Below are positions 21,372-34,953 of a stretch of 64,000 bases of DNA, one piece after another. The translations under genes and the position numbers were made by a program. The notes beneath the pieces are model-generated. The model did no database searches and was not told where the DNA came from. It was given only the letters and a program-made list of their open reading frames with translations. The number at the start of each line of letters is the position of its first letter. Within the stretch, counting starts at the first letter, position 1. The stretch covers positions 91,016,001-91,080,000 of the forward strand of contig OZ231127.1 of NCBI GenBank assembly GCA_965153355.1. Direction: 5' to 3'. The DNA comes from Flaccisagitta enflata (Eukaryota; Chaetognatha; Sagittoidea; Aphragmophora).

Positions 21372-21713
21372 AACAAGGCCAAGTGAAGGCCAATAAGTGC
21401 GCCTCGCTTGATTAAGATTTTGTGAATGAACGTTTTTGATGAATGCATGTATATATGAATGAATGAATGAATGAATGAATGAATGAATGAATGAATGAAT
21501 GAATGAATGAATGAATGAATGAATGAATGAATGAATGAATGAATGAATATGAATGTGGTGAGGCATGAAAGGTGATAGGAGTGAAGAAATACGTCAGAAT
21601 CAGCCGTTTTGCGCATTTAAAACGTTTGCGTGACCGACCAACCAACCGACCAACCGACCGACCAACCGACGGACATGACCTCTTATAGAAGTGCGAGGAC
21701 GCACTTAAAAAAA
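21372..21713 (+). mobile_element. HP subtype C (complete), internal (GAAT)n
   Basis: Head AACAAGGCCAAGTGAAGGCC, subterminal motif AAGTGCGCCTCGCTT (21395), a (GAAT)n array (21458-21547), a GACCAACC tract, CCTCTTATAG and the terminal hairpin AAGTGCG-AGGA-CGCACTT (21689-21706), then A-rich. The 5' motif is inverted in the hairpin. The copy at 36032-36447 has the same order, including the microsatellite. Confidence 0.7.
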
Positions 21714-22175
<462 letters not shown>

Positions 22176-22670
22176 CAGAGACCTACCCAGAATGGGCTGT
22201 GGACCGTCAGGAATTCATAAGGTTGGGTTCAAGCTTTCACTCCCGTACTTATCTCTGGGAAAAAACGGTAAAGAGAGCTTCCCACATAATATCCAATGAT
22301 CCTTAATTGACAAATGTCAATCCATGCATAAGCAACCAATATCAACTGTGAGGACAAGTATCTTTTGATGAATCAACATACATTGCTCTGTCTCTCTCTC
22401 TCTTTTTTTTTTCTTCACCATCAATTAATTATGGTCTGGCTAAACAGTAAACGGAAAGAAAATTTTGACTGCTTTTTACCATCAAAAGTACATGTGACTG
22501 TTTGCCCATAAATCGACGATTTTCTTCTCCTCTACATACGTATATAATATTGATGCATAGTTTTCTGAATCATAACAATCGTCATTTGTTTGATAGAAGA
22601 CCTGAGGACTGAGGAGACAATGAAAACTGTCGACAAAAAGGCGGACGAATCAACGACTGTCAAAGAGAAA
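22176..22670. other. No gene seen
   Basis: Contains a short CT run then a T run at 22388-22410. Otherwise unique. Confidence 0.5.
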
Positions 22671-22818
22671 TTTTTGGTCGCGGACACCTTGCCGGTCGGT
22701 AGGTTCGTATGTCGGTAGATCCGTCCGTCCGTCAATTTTTTTAATTCCAGGCAATTTTCGCATTACCGTTCCTGCCCAACCGTCAGTGACTGGATTGCCG
22801 TGTATCCGGCCTTGTTTA
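22671..22818 (-). mobile_element. HP subtype B-like, diverged
   Basis: Plus-strand TTTTTGGTCGCGGACACC, a GTCGGTAG/GTCCGTCC tract, CCGTTCCTGCCCAACCGTC and GCCGTGTATCCGGCCTTGTT, the reversed HP head. The terminal stem is no longer a clean palindrome. Confidence 0.55.
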
Positions 22819-22950
22819 CATCAATGATTCATTGACTTTAGACCTTCTTATCAATGATAATATTTGAGGAATGTGGCCGGGGGCCAATAAAAGTAAAGAG
22901 AGGGATGGTTTTTGAGGAAGGTGAGGTGCCTAAGGGGGCGTTTCTAGTCA

Positions 22951-23215
22951 AAGACGATCGCGTTTTGAAAGGGCCACTCGGTCGCTCGCTACGTTCGTTC
23001 GCTCGCACCGCTCACTCCGCTCACTCGCTCCGCAGCGCTCCGCTTCGCTACGCTCGCTTTGCTTGCTCGCTCCGTTCCAGGGCTCGCTCACTCACTTCGC
23101 TCACTCCCTCGTGGGACAGTTTAAAATCTTGAATATGTGTTCATACTGTTATCGCGTTTCACGGGAGGGAACGCGTTTTTGGCGCTCACTACAAACACGC
23201 CCTAATTATAATTGG
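22951..23215. repeat. CGCTC-rich dispersed repeat, copy 1
   Basis: CGCGTTTTGAAAGGGCCACT, then GCTCGC/CGCTCACT-rich DNA for about 130 bp, then GTGTTCATACTGTTATCGCG and AACACGCCCTA. A second copy is at 24868-25110 and a core fragment at 37596-37650. The Arg/Ser-rich frame across it is unlikely to be a gene. Confidence 0.7.
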
Positions 23216-23422
23216 AGATAGAACCGGAATCAAGAATTTTGAAGGACAGTTTTTGAGTCTTATTACACATTTAACAAGAAACTTGGTTAATGACGATTTT
23301 CATTTCTTCTAACGATTTTGATTGCGGGAGAGGTTTTAAAATCATATCACTAAAAAACTGGGTTGGTTGAATCTGTCAAAAACCCACCACGAATCAACGC
23401 AAAGGAACGGGAGAAACTTAGT

Positions 23423-23652
23423 AACAAGGCCGGATACATGGCCAATAAGCAGTCGCTTGCGGGTGGGCAGGGGCAGTAATGCAAGAGGGCAGGGGCACTA
23501 TGCGGGTGGGCGGGGGCTGTAATGTGGCTGGGCAGGGGCCGTGATGTTGAAAAATCGCCATTTCATCTGATTTCGCTTTGTTCAAATTTTCGCGTTCCCT
23601 ATCTTACGACCTTCTGACCCTCTTAAAGAGTCGCTTGGCAAGCGACTAAAAA
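23423..23652 (+). mobile_element. HP subtype D (complete)
   Basis: Head AACAAGGCCGGATACATGGC, motif AGTCGCTTGC (23451), three GGGCAGGGGC/GGGCGGGGGC units, CCTCTTAAAG, hairpin AGTCGCTT-GGC-AAGCGACT (23629-23647), then AAAAAG. It has no GACC tract, showing that this segment is optional. Confidence 0.7.
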
Positions 23653-24013
23653 GAATGTGGCTCAAAATCATATTTACAGAAAACAGATGATTCTTGACAA
23701 AAATGAAGTCATGGAATCTCCGTTGATTGTGACCGACACCCCTCATATCACATAAAAGTCGCTACAGAGACACATTTCTACCTTTTCCTTTTCCTTTTTG
23801 CACAGATAATGAGATACACCTCAGAAATATAGTTCAAGATTTCATTTCATTTTCTATAACTTTCCCATACTGATGGATCTTCTGTAAAAAAAAAACCACT
23901 CAGTTGGCATTATCATAGATGAAAAAAAACAACATTGGCCAAATGAGCATTTGTCTGCGCACTAAGCATAGACTATAGTATGCATAATTGCATACCGTAT
24001 AATCTCTGGTCTA
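23653..24013. other. No gene seen
   Basis: GGCTCAAAATCATATTTACA near 23660 and ACCCCTCATATCACATA near 23738 resemble parts of the foldback at 40515-40795. Otherwise AT-rich. Confidence 0.4.
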
Positions 24014-24076
24014 GATTCTTCTTCTTCTTCTTCTTCTTCTTCTTCTTCTTCTTCTTCTTCTTCTTCTTCTTCTTCT

Positions 24077-24135
<59 letters not shown>

Positions 24136-24370
24136 TTCCTCTTCTTCTACTTCCTATTCCTCTTCTTTTTCTTCAACTTTTTTATACGCTTATCCTCCTC
24201 CTCCTCCGTCTACATCTTCTTGTCCTCAATCTTTTTCACCGTCCACTCCTTGTTTTGCCTTCTCTTCTACACCTCCCACTCCTCTTTATCTTCTTTCTGC
24301 TATCCTTTTCTTTTTCTCCTCTTCCTCTATTTCTTCTTTTTCCCTCTTCATCCCCTCTTCTACTTAGTCA
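24014..24370. repeat. (TTC)n and pyrimidine-rich tract
   Basis: A pure TTC run of about 85 bp grades into a degenerate C/T tract. The poly-Phe frame is an artefact. Confidence 0.9.
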
Positions 24371-24539
24371 TCTTCTTTTGCTTACTTTCTAAGCAGCAGC
24401 AGCTCCAAAGGGTGTAAAGCCCTGTGAAACTCATCATTTTGTCCAATTTAGTTTTAGGGAACATTTTCGAGGTCTTAAAGGCAAAGATCCGAATCTACGG
24501 CAACAATATGCCCATCTGACGCTTTTGCGACTATTCTAC

Positions 24540-24775
24540 TTGTTTCAACTGTCCCAACTTTTCCTAACTATCCCATCTTGCGCCAACTGTCCCAAGTCTC
24601 CAAACTATCCCATCTTCTCCCAACTATCTTAACTGTCCCAACTTGTCCCAACTTGTCCCAACTATCCCATCTTCTCCCAACTATCGTAACTGTCCCAACT
24701 TGTCCCAACCTGTCCCAACTATCCCATCTCCTCCCAACTGTCCCAACTTGTCCCAACTTGTTCCAACTGTCCCTC
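24540..24775. repeat. Minisatellite of TGTCCCAACT units
   Basis: About 20 copies of 10-11-bp units (TGTCCCAACT, TATCCCATCT) arranged in higher-order blocks of about 50-60 bp. Confidence 0.9.
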
Positions 24776-24867
24776 TCCTATGCTTTTCTCATTCCAGTTT
24801 TCTCTTCCAAAAGCCGAAAGCAATTTTGCCAGCCTTCATTTCTTCACGGCCTGTTTCTACACGAGAC

Positions 24868-25035
24868 AATCGCGTTTTGAAACGGCCAATTGGTCACTCA
24901 CTCCATTCAATTGCTCGCACCGCTTACTCCACTCATTAGCTCTTTTGCGCTTTGCTTTGTTACTCTAGCTTGCTTAATCCATTTTCAAGCTCGCTCACTT
25001 ACATCGCTCACTCAATAATAGGACAATTCAAATTT
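24868..25035. repeat. CGCTC-rich dispersed repeat, copy 2 (head part)
   Basis: ATCGCGTTTTGAAACGGCCA followed by degenerate GCTCACT sequence; about three-quarters identical by eye to 22951-23125 and more AT-rich. Confidence 0.65.
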
Positions 25036-25660
25036 TAGAACATGTGTTCATGCTGTGAATGTGATTCACGGAAATGATCGCAGTTAATGTCATCACTGGA
25101 AACACACCTAGACTAAGTGAGGATGGTTAATATGAGGGCAACGTTGTTTCAACTTTCATATGTGTTCACGCTTTATACATGATTTTTGGGAATGATTGTG
25201 ATAATTGTCGTCAGTGGGAACACGCCTAAACTATAGGGGGAGGGTAAATATGTGTTCATGCTGAAAATGCAATTCACGGGAATGATCGCGATTATTAATA
25301 TCACTGGAAATACGCCCAGACTGTGTTGACGCTTTATACACAATTCATGGGAATGATCGTGATAATTGCCATCAGTGAAAACACGCCTAGACTAAGGGGG
25401 AGGGTCAATATGTGTTCATGCTGTGAAAACAATTCATGGGAATGATCGTGATAATTTTCATCAGCAGAAACACGCCTAGACTAAGGGGGAGGGTCAATAT
25501 GTGTTCATGCTGTGAAAGCAATTCATGGGAATGATCGTGATGATTGTTGGTAGCGGAAACACGCCCTGACTAAGGAGGGTGGTTAATATGTGTTCATGCT
25601 GTCAACGCGATTCACGGAAATGATTGTGATTGTTGTTGTTAGCGGAAACACGCCCTCATT
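25036..25660. repeat. Tandem array of about seven 90-bp units
   Basis: Units begin TGTGTTCATGCTGT, continue with ATTCA(C/T)GGGAATGATCG and end AACACGCC(T/C). The unit is the tail module of the CGCTC-rich repeat, which occurs once at 23140-23215 and is amplified here. Confidence 0.85.
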
Positions 25661-25787
25661 GCTTGATTCGTTTTTCTGCGGCTGTTGGCAATCATCCTTG
25701 AGAGACGCGAGAAAATATATCCAAGGCGCAGATTTATCAAATTGTCAATAATGCAAATCGTGCAACTTTGAGAGAACAGTGAAAAAC

Positions 25788-26440
<653 letters not shown>

Positions 26441-26694
26441 AAAATCCAAAGCAGTTTGAACCACTTATCGGACCTTATAGTTCCCTTTTATCAGTTTCTT
26501 CTTCCCTCCTTTTTTAAGAACTTAGGCCAATCACTGAAATGAATTTTAGAAGTAAGACCACTTTTTCTGACAAAATCTTTAGAAGTAAAATGCTTCAAAT
26601 CTAGCTGCAAAGCTAAAAAAATATAGTAGCTCTTAGGCCAATTTGTCATGACAATTTTAGCTATTGGCCGCTTTAGCTGTGGGGAGATACACCC

Positions 26695-26960
26695 GATGTA
26701 AGGCCTGAGAGGACAGATTTCAGGTCTGAGAGAGCAGATTTCAGGCCTTAGAGGGCAGATTTCAAGCCTAAGAGGGCAGATTTCGGGCCTGAGAGGGTAG
26801 ATATCAGGCCTGAGAGGGCAGATTTGAGGCTTGAGAGGGCCTGGGAGAGACTGACGAATAAATGGTTGGATGGACGGACGGACAGACAGAAAAACAAAAG
26901 TCCCTCTGTGTTCTACAAGACTTCGACCCCTTGGGGGCCGCTGCGCAAAAAGATCACACT
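26695..26960. mobile_element. FB-2 right half
   Basis: Repeated AGGCCTGAGAGGGCAGATTT units (about nine), GGATGGACGGACGG, TGTGTTCTACAAGACTTCG, CCCCTTGGGGGCCGCTGCGC and AAAAAG. The left arm is absent. Compare with the complete copy at 51945-52436. Confidence 0.65.
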
Positions 26961-27193
26961 TCTTATTCATCCACATTATTTCATACATCGTTCCCCTATC
27001 GGCTAGGTCCTATTCTCCATTATCCTGTAATTTTCTTCCTGCCCTTATTCTAATTTGTTTCCCAGCAAATCTCTTTCCCCCATCCTTTCTCTCTGTTTTC
27101 CCATCTTTACTTCATTTCAGAGGTCTTTCCCCTTTTATGCTGGTTACTTTTTCTCCTCATCTCTCTCTTTCCCTCTTTTTAGTCCCGGACATA

Positions 27194-27812
27194 CCATCTT
27201 GCTCAAAAATATCGTCTCACCTTTAAAGCTTATTTGTGACAAAACTACTTAAAAAACCGTATCAAAATCTGTAACCTTTGGAAAAAAGCAAGAAGAAATC
27301 TTTAAAATGACGCCAAGCAGAGCTCAGTAGCTCAAGTCGTTTAGATTTTAGAGCCAAAAGAGTAAAAATGTTCATATCAACAAAAAACAAAAAATAGGCA
27401 AAATATGAGGAAAGAAATATAGACCTGTTTATGTTCATTTTTTTTTTTTTTTTTTTGCTTATTGTTTTAAAATCATATAAAAATTGGTGACCATTAGAAA
27501 GAGCTTCAAAAAATCTGTGAAATGCCGCCAACCAGATTTTTCTAGTTCAAACTATTTGAATTTTATGTAAAAATGAATAAACATTGGTCTGAAAGAACTG
27601 CAGAATAAAATTGCTAGAAAAGTCAATGAACCCTTTCTACAAAATTGTTTGAACATCCTTTATGTACATCTTCCCAAATGAATACTAAGAATATTTAGCA
27701 CCACAAGGGCCTATAATAGATATTTGTAAAAAAAAGATATAACTTAGTACAAGAATTAACAACAATGAATAACTATTTTGTTTTACTGAGACGATATTTA
27801 TGAGCAAGATGG
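27194..27812. mobile_element. TA-flanked inverted-repeat element, 619 bp
   Basis: Terminal inverted repeats CCATCTTGCTCAAAAATATC (left) and GATATTTATGAGCAAGATGG (right) with TA on both sides. The interior has two diverged units containing AAAATCT..AAAATG.CGCCAA..AGA. No transposase. Confidence 0.65.
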
Positions 27813-27831
27813 TACGACTCAACAGTTTGTT

Positions 27832-28013
27832 GTGTCGGTCCGCCCCTCCGTCCTGAAAAATTGTTGAAATATTGTCATTTTTGTATTTTTTTTATACTAT
27901 CTCAGGTCATCGCAAGGTATGTAGACGTGAAATACTGGTGTACTGTAATCATGTAGTACTTCAGTACTGCCCCTGCCCAGCCGTCCGCGATCAAAGCCCT
28001 GTCTTGGGCATGT
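27832..28013 (-). mobile_element. HP-like copy, hairpin missing
   Basis: Plus-strand GTCGGTCCGCCCCTCCGTCC, CTGCCCCTGCCCAGCCGTCC and GCGATC correspond to the reversed tract, GGGCAGGGGC box and subterminal motif of subtype E. Confidence 0.45.
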
Positions 28014-28221
28014 TCAGCTTAAATTTTTTTCCACTCTTAGCCCTCCTCTCTTTCTCCTTCTCTTCCTTCCCAGCTTCTTTTCCAGCTGGTTTCTTTTTCT
28101 CCTCCATTGGGTTTTAGGCATTCCCAGCCTCACTTTAAAGCTTTAAAGGAGGTGCGACCATATTTCAGCCAAACGACCCGTGATAAAACAAGTGCTTACC
28201 CGCAATTCCCACGATGCATCA

Positions 28222-28223
<2 letters not shown>

Positions 28224-28304
<81 letters not shown>

Positions 28305-28365
28305 GTACACACACACTCACACACACAGTGTACACACACAGTGTACACACACTCACACACACAGT

Positions 28366-28433
<68 letters not shown>
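28224..28433. repeat. (CA)n with GTGTACAC interruptions
   Basis: Dinucleotide CA run with internal CACAGTGTACAC and ACTCACAC blocks repeated at about 30-50 bp. Confidence 0.97.
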
Positions 28434-28438
<5 letters not shown>

Positions 28439-29165
28439 TTTGTATCAGTCATGGTTTGACATCAGCTTGGTGACATTTCATAGTAACAGTGGCAAAGAAA
28501 AAAACCGGACAACTTGATTTGCTTATTGCTGCTAACCCAAAGGCTTGATCAATAAAAAATTTATGACCATTAGAAAGATCTTCAAAAAATCTTTCTAATG
28601 CCACCTTGCAGGTATCTGTACCTTTATTCGTTTAGAAATGGCATATGTTTGAAGAAATATATCACCGATTGGAAAAGGGGCAAATATTGACTTTTTTTTC
28701 TATTAGTAACTTTTGTCTCAACGTTCTTCTTAATAATGCAATTCAGGTTTGTCACAGCTACTTGATATCCATGAGCAAATTAAAGAGCTGCGAATTTTCT
28801 TCAAAATGGCGCCAAAAACGAATTTCTTACTCAATGCGTTTAGTTTTTATGTTAAAACAAACAAAAAACATGAAAATTCTGTAGTGAATTTTCAAATTCT
28901 TGACAATCTGTCTTCATTCCAATGCCATTTCTAAACGAACAAAGCTAAGACAACCAGCAACGTCTCATTTGAAAGATCTTTCACAGAGCTTCAAAACAGT
29001 CACCAATTTTCCTTAATTTTTCTCACACACACACACACACACACACACAAACATTTGTATCAGTCATGGTTTGACATCAGCTTGGTGACATTTCATAGTA
29101 TTTCATTTTTTGTGTCAAAATTTGACAAATCAGCCTTAAAACCTAACATACAAATCTTTCGATTC
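28434..29165. repeat. Duplicated 49-bp CA-flanking segment and degenerate AAAGATCTTC repeats
   Basis: The segment ATTTGTATCAGTCATGGTTT...GACATTTCATAGTA follows a CA run at 28436-28484 and again at 29051-29099, almost without change. Between them are diverged units with AAAGA(T/G)CTTCAAAAAATCT and ATGGCGCCAAAAACG, related to the interior of 27194-27812 and to 47190-47260. Confidence 0.6.
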
Positions 29166-29289
29166 TACTTAGATTGTCAGTTGTAGTCAATGCACGTAAC
29201 TGTCTCTCGTTGAGTTACGCCGTCTTTTACCAAGTCTTCAATCAGTTGAGAGAAGGTTTTACGGCCTTGGCTTTTGTACTCCCTATGGC

Positions 29290-29850
<561 letters not shown>

Positions 29851-30129
29851 CTTTTGTTGTTATTGTTGTTGTTACTTTTGTTGTTTTGATGTTGTTCCCA
29901 TTCGCTTTCCCGTTGTTTGTTTATTTTTCTTTTGTTGATGTTGTTATAGTGGTGGTTTTTGCTGCGCCTTCTGTCACATTATGATTTCGTCAATATTGAT
30001 GCGGTAGTATCAATATTGTATCAATATCAGTATCAATATTCGTCAATATTGATGCGGTAGTATCAATGCGGTAGTTTACATCTTCGGGGGATTTTTCTTT
30101 CCTGTTGCATTAACGATCTAGTTATTTTC
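29851..30129. other. Short ATCAATATT repeats
   Basis: At 29980-30075 TCAATATTGATGCGGTAGTA recurs twice, with extra TATCAATAT units; self-complementary. No gene. Confidence 0.5.
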
Positions 30130-30344
30130 TCTTTCGTTTGTTTTCTCCTCCTCCATTTTTTTTCCTTCATTTCTTTTCTTTATCTTTTTTCTTTTTACTT
30201 TTTTTCTTCTCCTTCTTCTTCCTTGTCCTTCTCTCCTTCTTCTTTTTCTTCTTCTCTTCTTCTTCTTCTTCTTTCTTCTTCTTCTTCTTCTCCTTCTTCT
30301 TCTTCTTCTTCTCCTTCTTCTTTTTCTTTTTCTTTTTCTTTTTC
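30130..30344. repeat. Pyrimidine tract, (TTC)n-rich
   Basis: Degenerate TTC/TTTTC repeats running directly into the 3' end of the next HP copy. Confidence 0.9.
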
Positions 30345-30500
30345 TTTTTAGTCGCGTGCACGCGACTCTACAACCCGCTTTGTCCGTTGGTCGGCCGGTT
30401 GGTTTGCTGGTCTGTCACACTTTTTTTTTGATGATTTCTTTCCTACTGCTGCCCACTCCTTGCCTCACATTGTCCACCCGCACCGAATGATGGCCTTGTT
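30345..30500 (-). mobile_element. HP subtype B, short copy with a perfect terminal palindrome
   Basis: TTTTTAGTCGCGTGCACGCG begins a perfect 18-bp palindrome (30350-30367). ACAACCCGCTTTGTCC, a GGTCGG tract, CTGCTGCCCACTCC and GATGGCCTTGTT (head) follow. Confidence 0.65.
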
Positions 30501-30509
30501 CTTCTCATC

Positions 30510-30660
30510 TTCTTTCTTCTTCTTCTTCTTCTTCTTCTTCTTCTTCTTCTTCTTCTTCTTCTTCTTCTTCTTCTTCTTCTTCTTCTTCTTTTTCTTCTTC
30601 TCCTCCTTCTCCTTCTCTTTCTGCTTCTGCTTTCGTTCTTCTTCTCACCTTTTCTTTCCT
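30510..30660. repeat. (TTC)n microsatellite
   Basis: TTC run of about 90 bp then degenerate C/T. Confidence 0.95.
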
Positions 30661-31071
30661 TTCCCCCCCCCCACCTCCCCTTTTTTTCATTGTTGCTTCA
30701 TACTTTATTGTTGTCAAAAGGTCTTTTACTCTTCCGCTTATCGCGACGCGTTATAGTCACGTTTATTGTTATTCGTTCCTTCCTGGAAAAAGAAATGCTT
30801 TTTTCCCAAGAACGTTGTAAAGTATTTCAAGTATTTTCACCTTTCATCTTTTTCTATGTGTTTTCTTTATTGTTTATTGCTGGTTGGTAACTTGGTAGCG
30901 CATCACTCACAAAACTGTCACGACAATAAAAAGAATGTGAAACGAATGAATAACTAGTCAAAGCTGCCATATACATATACGTGCAGGCGTACAGAGGCAG
31001 TGATGTTGAAGTTATTTATTATACTGGTCTATGGACAGGGGCAGGGATGCAAAAAGAAATAAAAATGATGA
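30661..31071. other. No gene seen
   Basis: Unique sequence. GCAGGCGTACAGAGGCAGTG near 30983 and GGACAGGGGCAGGG near 31035 hint at an HP remnant. Confidence 0.4.
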
Positions 31072-31676
31072 ATAGTCGCAAAAGCGTTAGATGGTCAGCA
31101 GCACCCGTGCCCTGCCTAAGTAGGTTGTGGTTGAAGTGGAGGAGGGAGCAGGGCAGCGGCCCCGAAGGGGTCGATGACCTATGCTTTAACACATATGGTA
31201 TGGGGGATTTTTTCCTCCTCCTCCTTCTCCTCCATCCGTCCCCCCCCCCCCTCTCTGACTCAGATCCTAGCCTCAAGGTCCAAATCCTAAGCTTGAGGCT
31301 CAAATCCTAGCGGTGAAGCCCAAATCCCAGCCTTGAGGCCTAAATCCTAGACTTGAGGCCCAAATCCCAGCCTTGAAGCTCAGTCTTGGGGCTTCAAGGA
31401 AGGGATTTAGGCCTCAAGCAAGGTTGGCACTTAGGCCTCAAGGCTGGGATTTAGGCCTCAAGGCTGGGATTTGGGCCTCAAGGCTGGGATTTGGGCCTCA
31501 AGGCTGGGATTTGGGCTTCAAGGCTGGGATTTGAGCCTCGAGCCTAGGATTTGGACCTTGAGGCTAGGGTCTGAGTCAGAGGGGGGACGTAGGAGGAGAA
31601 GTAGGAGGAGAAGGAAAATTCCCCCATATGTGTGAAAGCATAGGTCATCGACCCCTTCGGGGCCACTGCCCAAAAA
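31072..31676. mobile_element. FB-1 foldback element (complete)
   Basis: The left end AATAGTCGCAAAAGCGTTAG, CAGCAGCACCCGTGCCCTGC and GGGCAGCGGCCCCGAAGGGG leads into a CTCCTCCT tract and CAAATCCTAGCCT units. The right half is the inverse (TAGGATTTGGACCTTGAGG, GGAGGAGAAG, CATAGGTCATCGACCCCTTC, GGGGCCACTGCCCAAAAAG). The arms are about 250 bp and pair almost fully. A 20-bp minisatellite (GGCTGGGATTTGGGCCTCAA) fills both arms. No ORF. Confidence 0.75.
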
Positions 31677-31729
31677 GCGAAGTGTTCCAACGGATCTAAA
31701 GTGAAAGAGTAAAATTGGACAGTAAGTCA

Positions 31730-31965
31730 GACGGGCGGACAGACAGAAAGACAGACAGACAGGAAGACAGGCAGACAGACAGACAGGCAGACAGGCAGAC
31801 AGACAGAAACAAAGACAGACAGAAATAAAGACAGAGTCAGACAGGCAGACAGACAGGCATATAGACAGAAAGACAGAAAGACAGAAAGACAGTCAGACAG
31901 GCAGACAAACAAAAACAAAGACAGAGAGTCAGAAATGCAGACAGACAGAAACAAAGACTGTCACG
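31730..31965. repeat. (CAGA)n degenerate microsatellite
   Basis: CAGACAGACAGAAAGACAGA-type units over about 235 bp. Confidence 0.95.
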
Positions 31966-31974
31966 CGGAGAAAC

Positions 31975-32278
31975 TTCTTTTTAAGATAGTCATTGTCATC
32001 CTCGTCGTCATCGTCATCCTCACTGTCATCACAATGTAGCGTTTGAACGTAAAATTACAATATTGTCTTCATCGTCGTCAATGACGATGACGACTCGTCA
32101 TCGTTATTATCCTCGACATCGTCATCGCAACCACCTTTGTCGTCGTCGTCGTCGTCGTCGTCGTCGTCCTCATCCTCTTTGTCACCACAATATATCGTCC
32201 TCGTCATTATCCTCGACATCGTCATCGCAACCACCTTTGTTGTCGTCGTCCTCGTCCTCGTCCTCGTCGCTGTTGTTT

Positions 32279-32373
<95 letters not shown>

Positions 32374-32393
32374 AACCGTCGTCGTCATCGTCG

Positions 32394-32470
<77 letters not shown>

Positions 32471-32610
32471 AGTGTTGTTGTTAGTGTTGTTGTTGTTGTT
32501 GTTGTTAGTGTTGTTGTTGTTGTTGCTGTTAACCGTCGTCATAGTCGTCGTCGTCGTTGTCGTCGTCGTCGTCGTCGTTTGCGTTGCGTCACATGGGCAT
32601 CGCGTTTCTC
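31975..32610. repeat. Triplet repeats GTC/TCA and (GTT)n
   Basis: A GTC-rich region with a duplicated ATTATCCTCGACATCGTCAT block, then two (GTT)n arrays (32278-32372, 32393-32470) each followed by GTTAACCGTCGTC. Confidence 0.93.
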
Positions 32611-32650
32611 CGGAGTTTCCAACGCGCGTCTTTTTGCAGAAGACCGATTT

Positions 32651-33860
<1,210 letters not shown>

Positions 33861-34379
33861 GCTCTATCACACTCTTTTGCGCAACAAAGACAAGCATGCT
33901 TAACAGGCCCAGTGACAGAAAGAGAGCGCAAAGAACGCATCTGTTGGTCGTATTTTGACCTTGTTTAATCTTGAACGGTTGAACCTTTAATCTAATTTTC
34001 AAACTGGATGCATCTGCCAATAAGTGTACCAACGGCAACGCTCCAGCATTCTTACCAGTACTTAGATAGTGCCCACCGTCCAAACGTATATAACACGCTC
34101 TAACAAGTAATCCAACGCTTCAGAAGTGTAACCAGTACTTTTATAGCGCCAACCGTCCAAAATAAAAGCATGTGACACGCTTTATAAGTAATCCAACGCT
34201 GCAATGGAGTGCCGAATGCCCACCGTCTAGGCTTTTGAGTGTCCCTTTTGCAATTTGCAATTTCGCTCTCCAACTGGATATTTATCGCGTTATTTTCATC
34301 CACTTTTCGTAGTTTCTGGATTTATTTATATCGCTTTTTATTCTTTGACCTTTGACATAAGTTGAAATCGAATCCCATA
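33861..34379. repeat. Two-copy tandem of about 80 bp in unique DNA
   Basis: AACCAGTACTT...CCAACCGTCCAAA...ACACGCT...AAGTAATCCAACGCT occurs at 34054-34128 and 34129-34202; a third partial GCCCACCGTCT follows. The flanks are unremarkable. Confidence 0.7.
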
Positions 34380-34604
34380 TCCTGGCCTTGCCTCTCTCCT
34401 TCTACTTTTCCTTTCTTCTTCTCCTTCTTGCCTCTCTCCTTCTTTTTTTCTTTTCTTTTTCTTCTTTTATTTTTCATCTTCTTCTTCTTCTTCTTCTTCT
34501 TCTTCTTCTTCTTCTTCTTCTTCTTCTTCTTCTTCTTCTTCTTCTTCTTCTTCTTCTTCTTCTTCTTCCTTTTCTTTATCTTTTTCTTATTCTTTTTCTT
34601 TTTC

Positions 34605-34636
<32 letters not shown>

Positions 34637-34671
34637 TTCTTTTTCTTTTTTCTTCTGTTTCTTTTTAGTTG
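34380..34671. repeat. (TTC)n and CTTTTT tract
   Basis: TTC run of about 85 bp between degenerate pyrimidine sequence, abutting the HP 3' end at 34672. Confidence 0.95.
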
Positions 34672-34953
34672 CGGACACGCAACTCTATAAGAGGCTTTGT
34701 CCGTCGGTCGGTCCGTCGGTCGGTCCGTCGGTCCGTCGATCCGTCGGTCCGTCGGTCCGTCGATCCGTCGGTCCGTTGGTCCGTCGGTCCGTAGAGGTGA
34801 TCAAGTCGAAAAGTGGGAAAACAAGCGTTTTAGAAGTTTTTTGTGTATCTGTCTGTGTTGGAATGGAGGTTGGGAGGGGCGTTGGGTTTGGATGAGGGTT
34901 GGCTGCCCCTGTCCACCCGTCCGCAACCATATTGTGACCCTGCGTCACTTGTT
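34672..34953 (-). mobile_element. HP subtype F (complete)
   Basis: Reversed on the plus strand: TTTTT, hairpin AGTTGCG-GACA-CGCAACT (34677-34694), CTATAAGAGGCTTTGTCCG, a long GTCGGTCC tract, TGAGGGTTGGCTGCCCCTG, the motif CGTCCGCAAC and TGCGTCACTTGTT. The motif and hairpin arm match. Its head has AAGTGACGCAGGGTCAC instead of AAGGCC. Confidence 0.7.

Noticed and set aside
22854-23132. Arg/Ser-rich open frame
   Set aside because: It overlaps the CGCTC dispersed repeat, which also occurs at 24868 without a matching frame.
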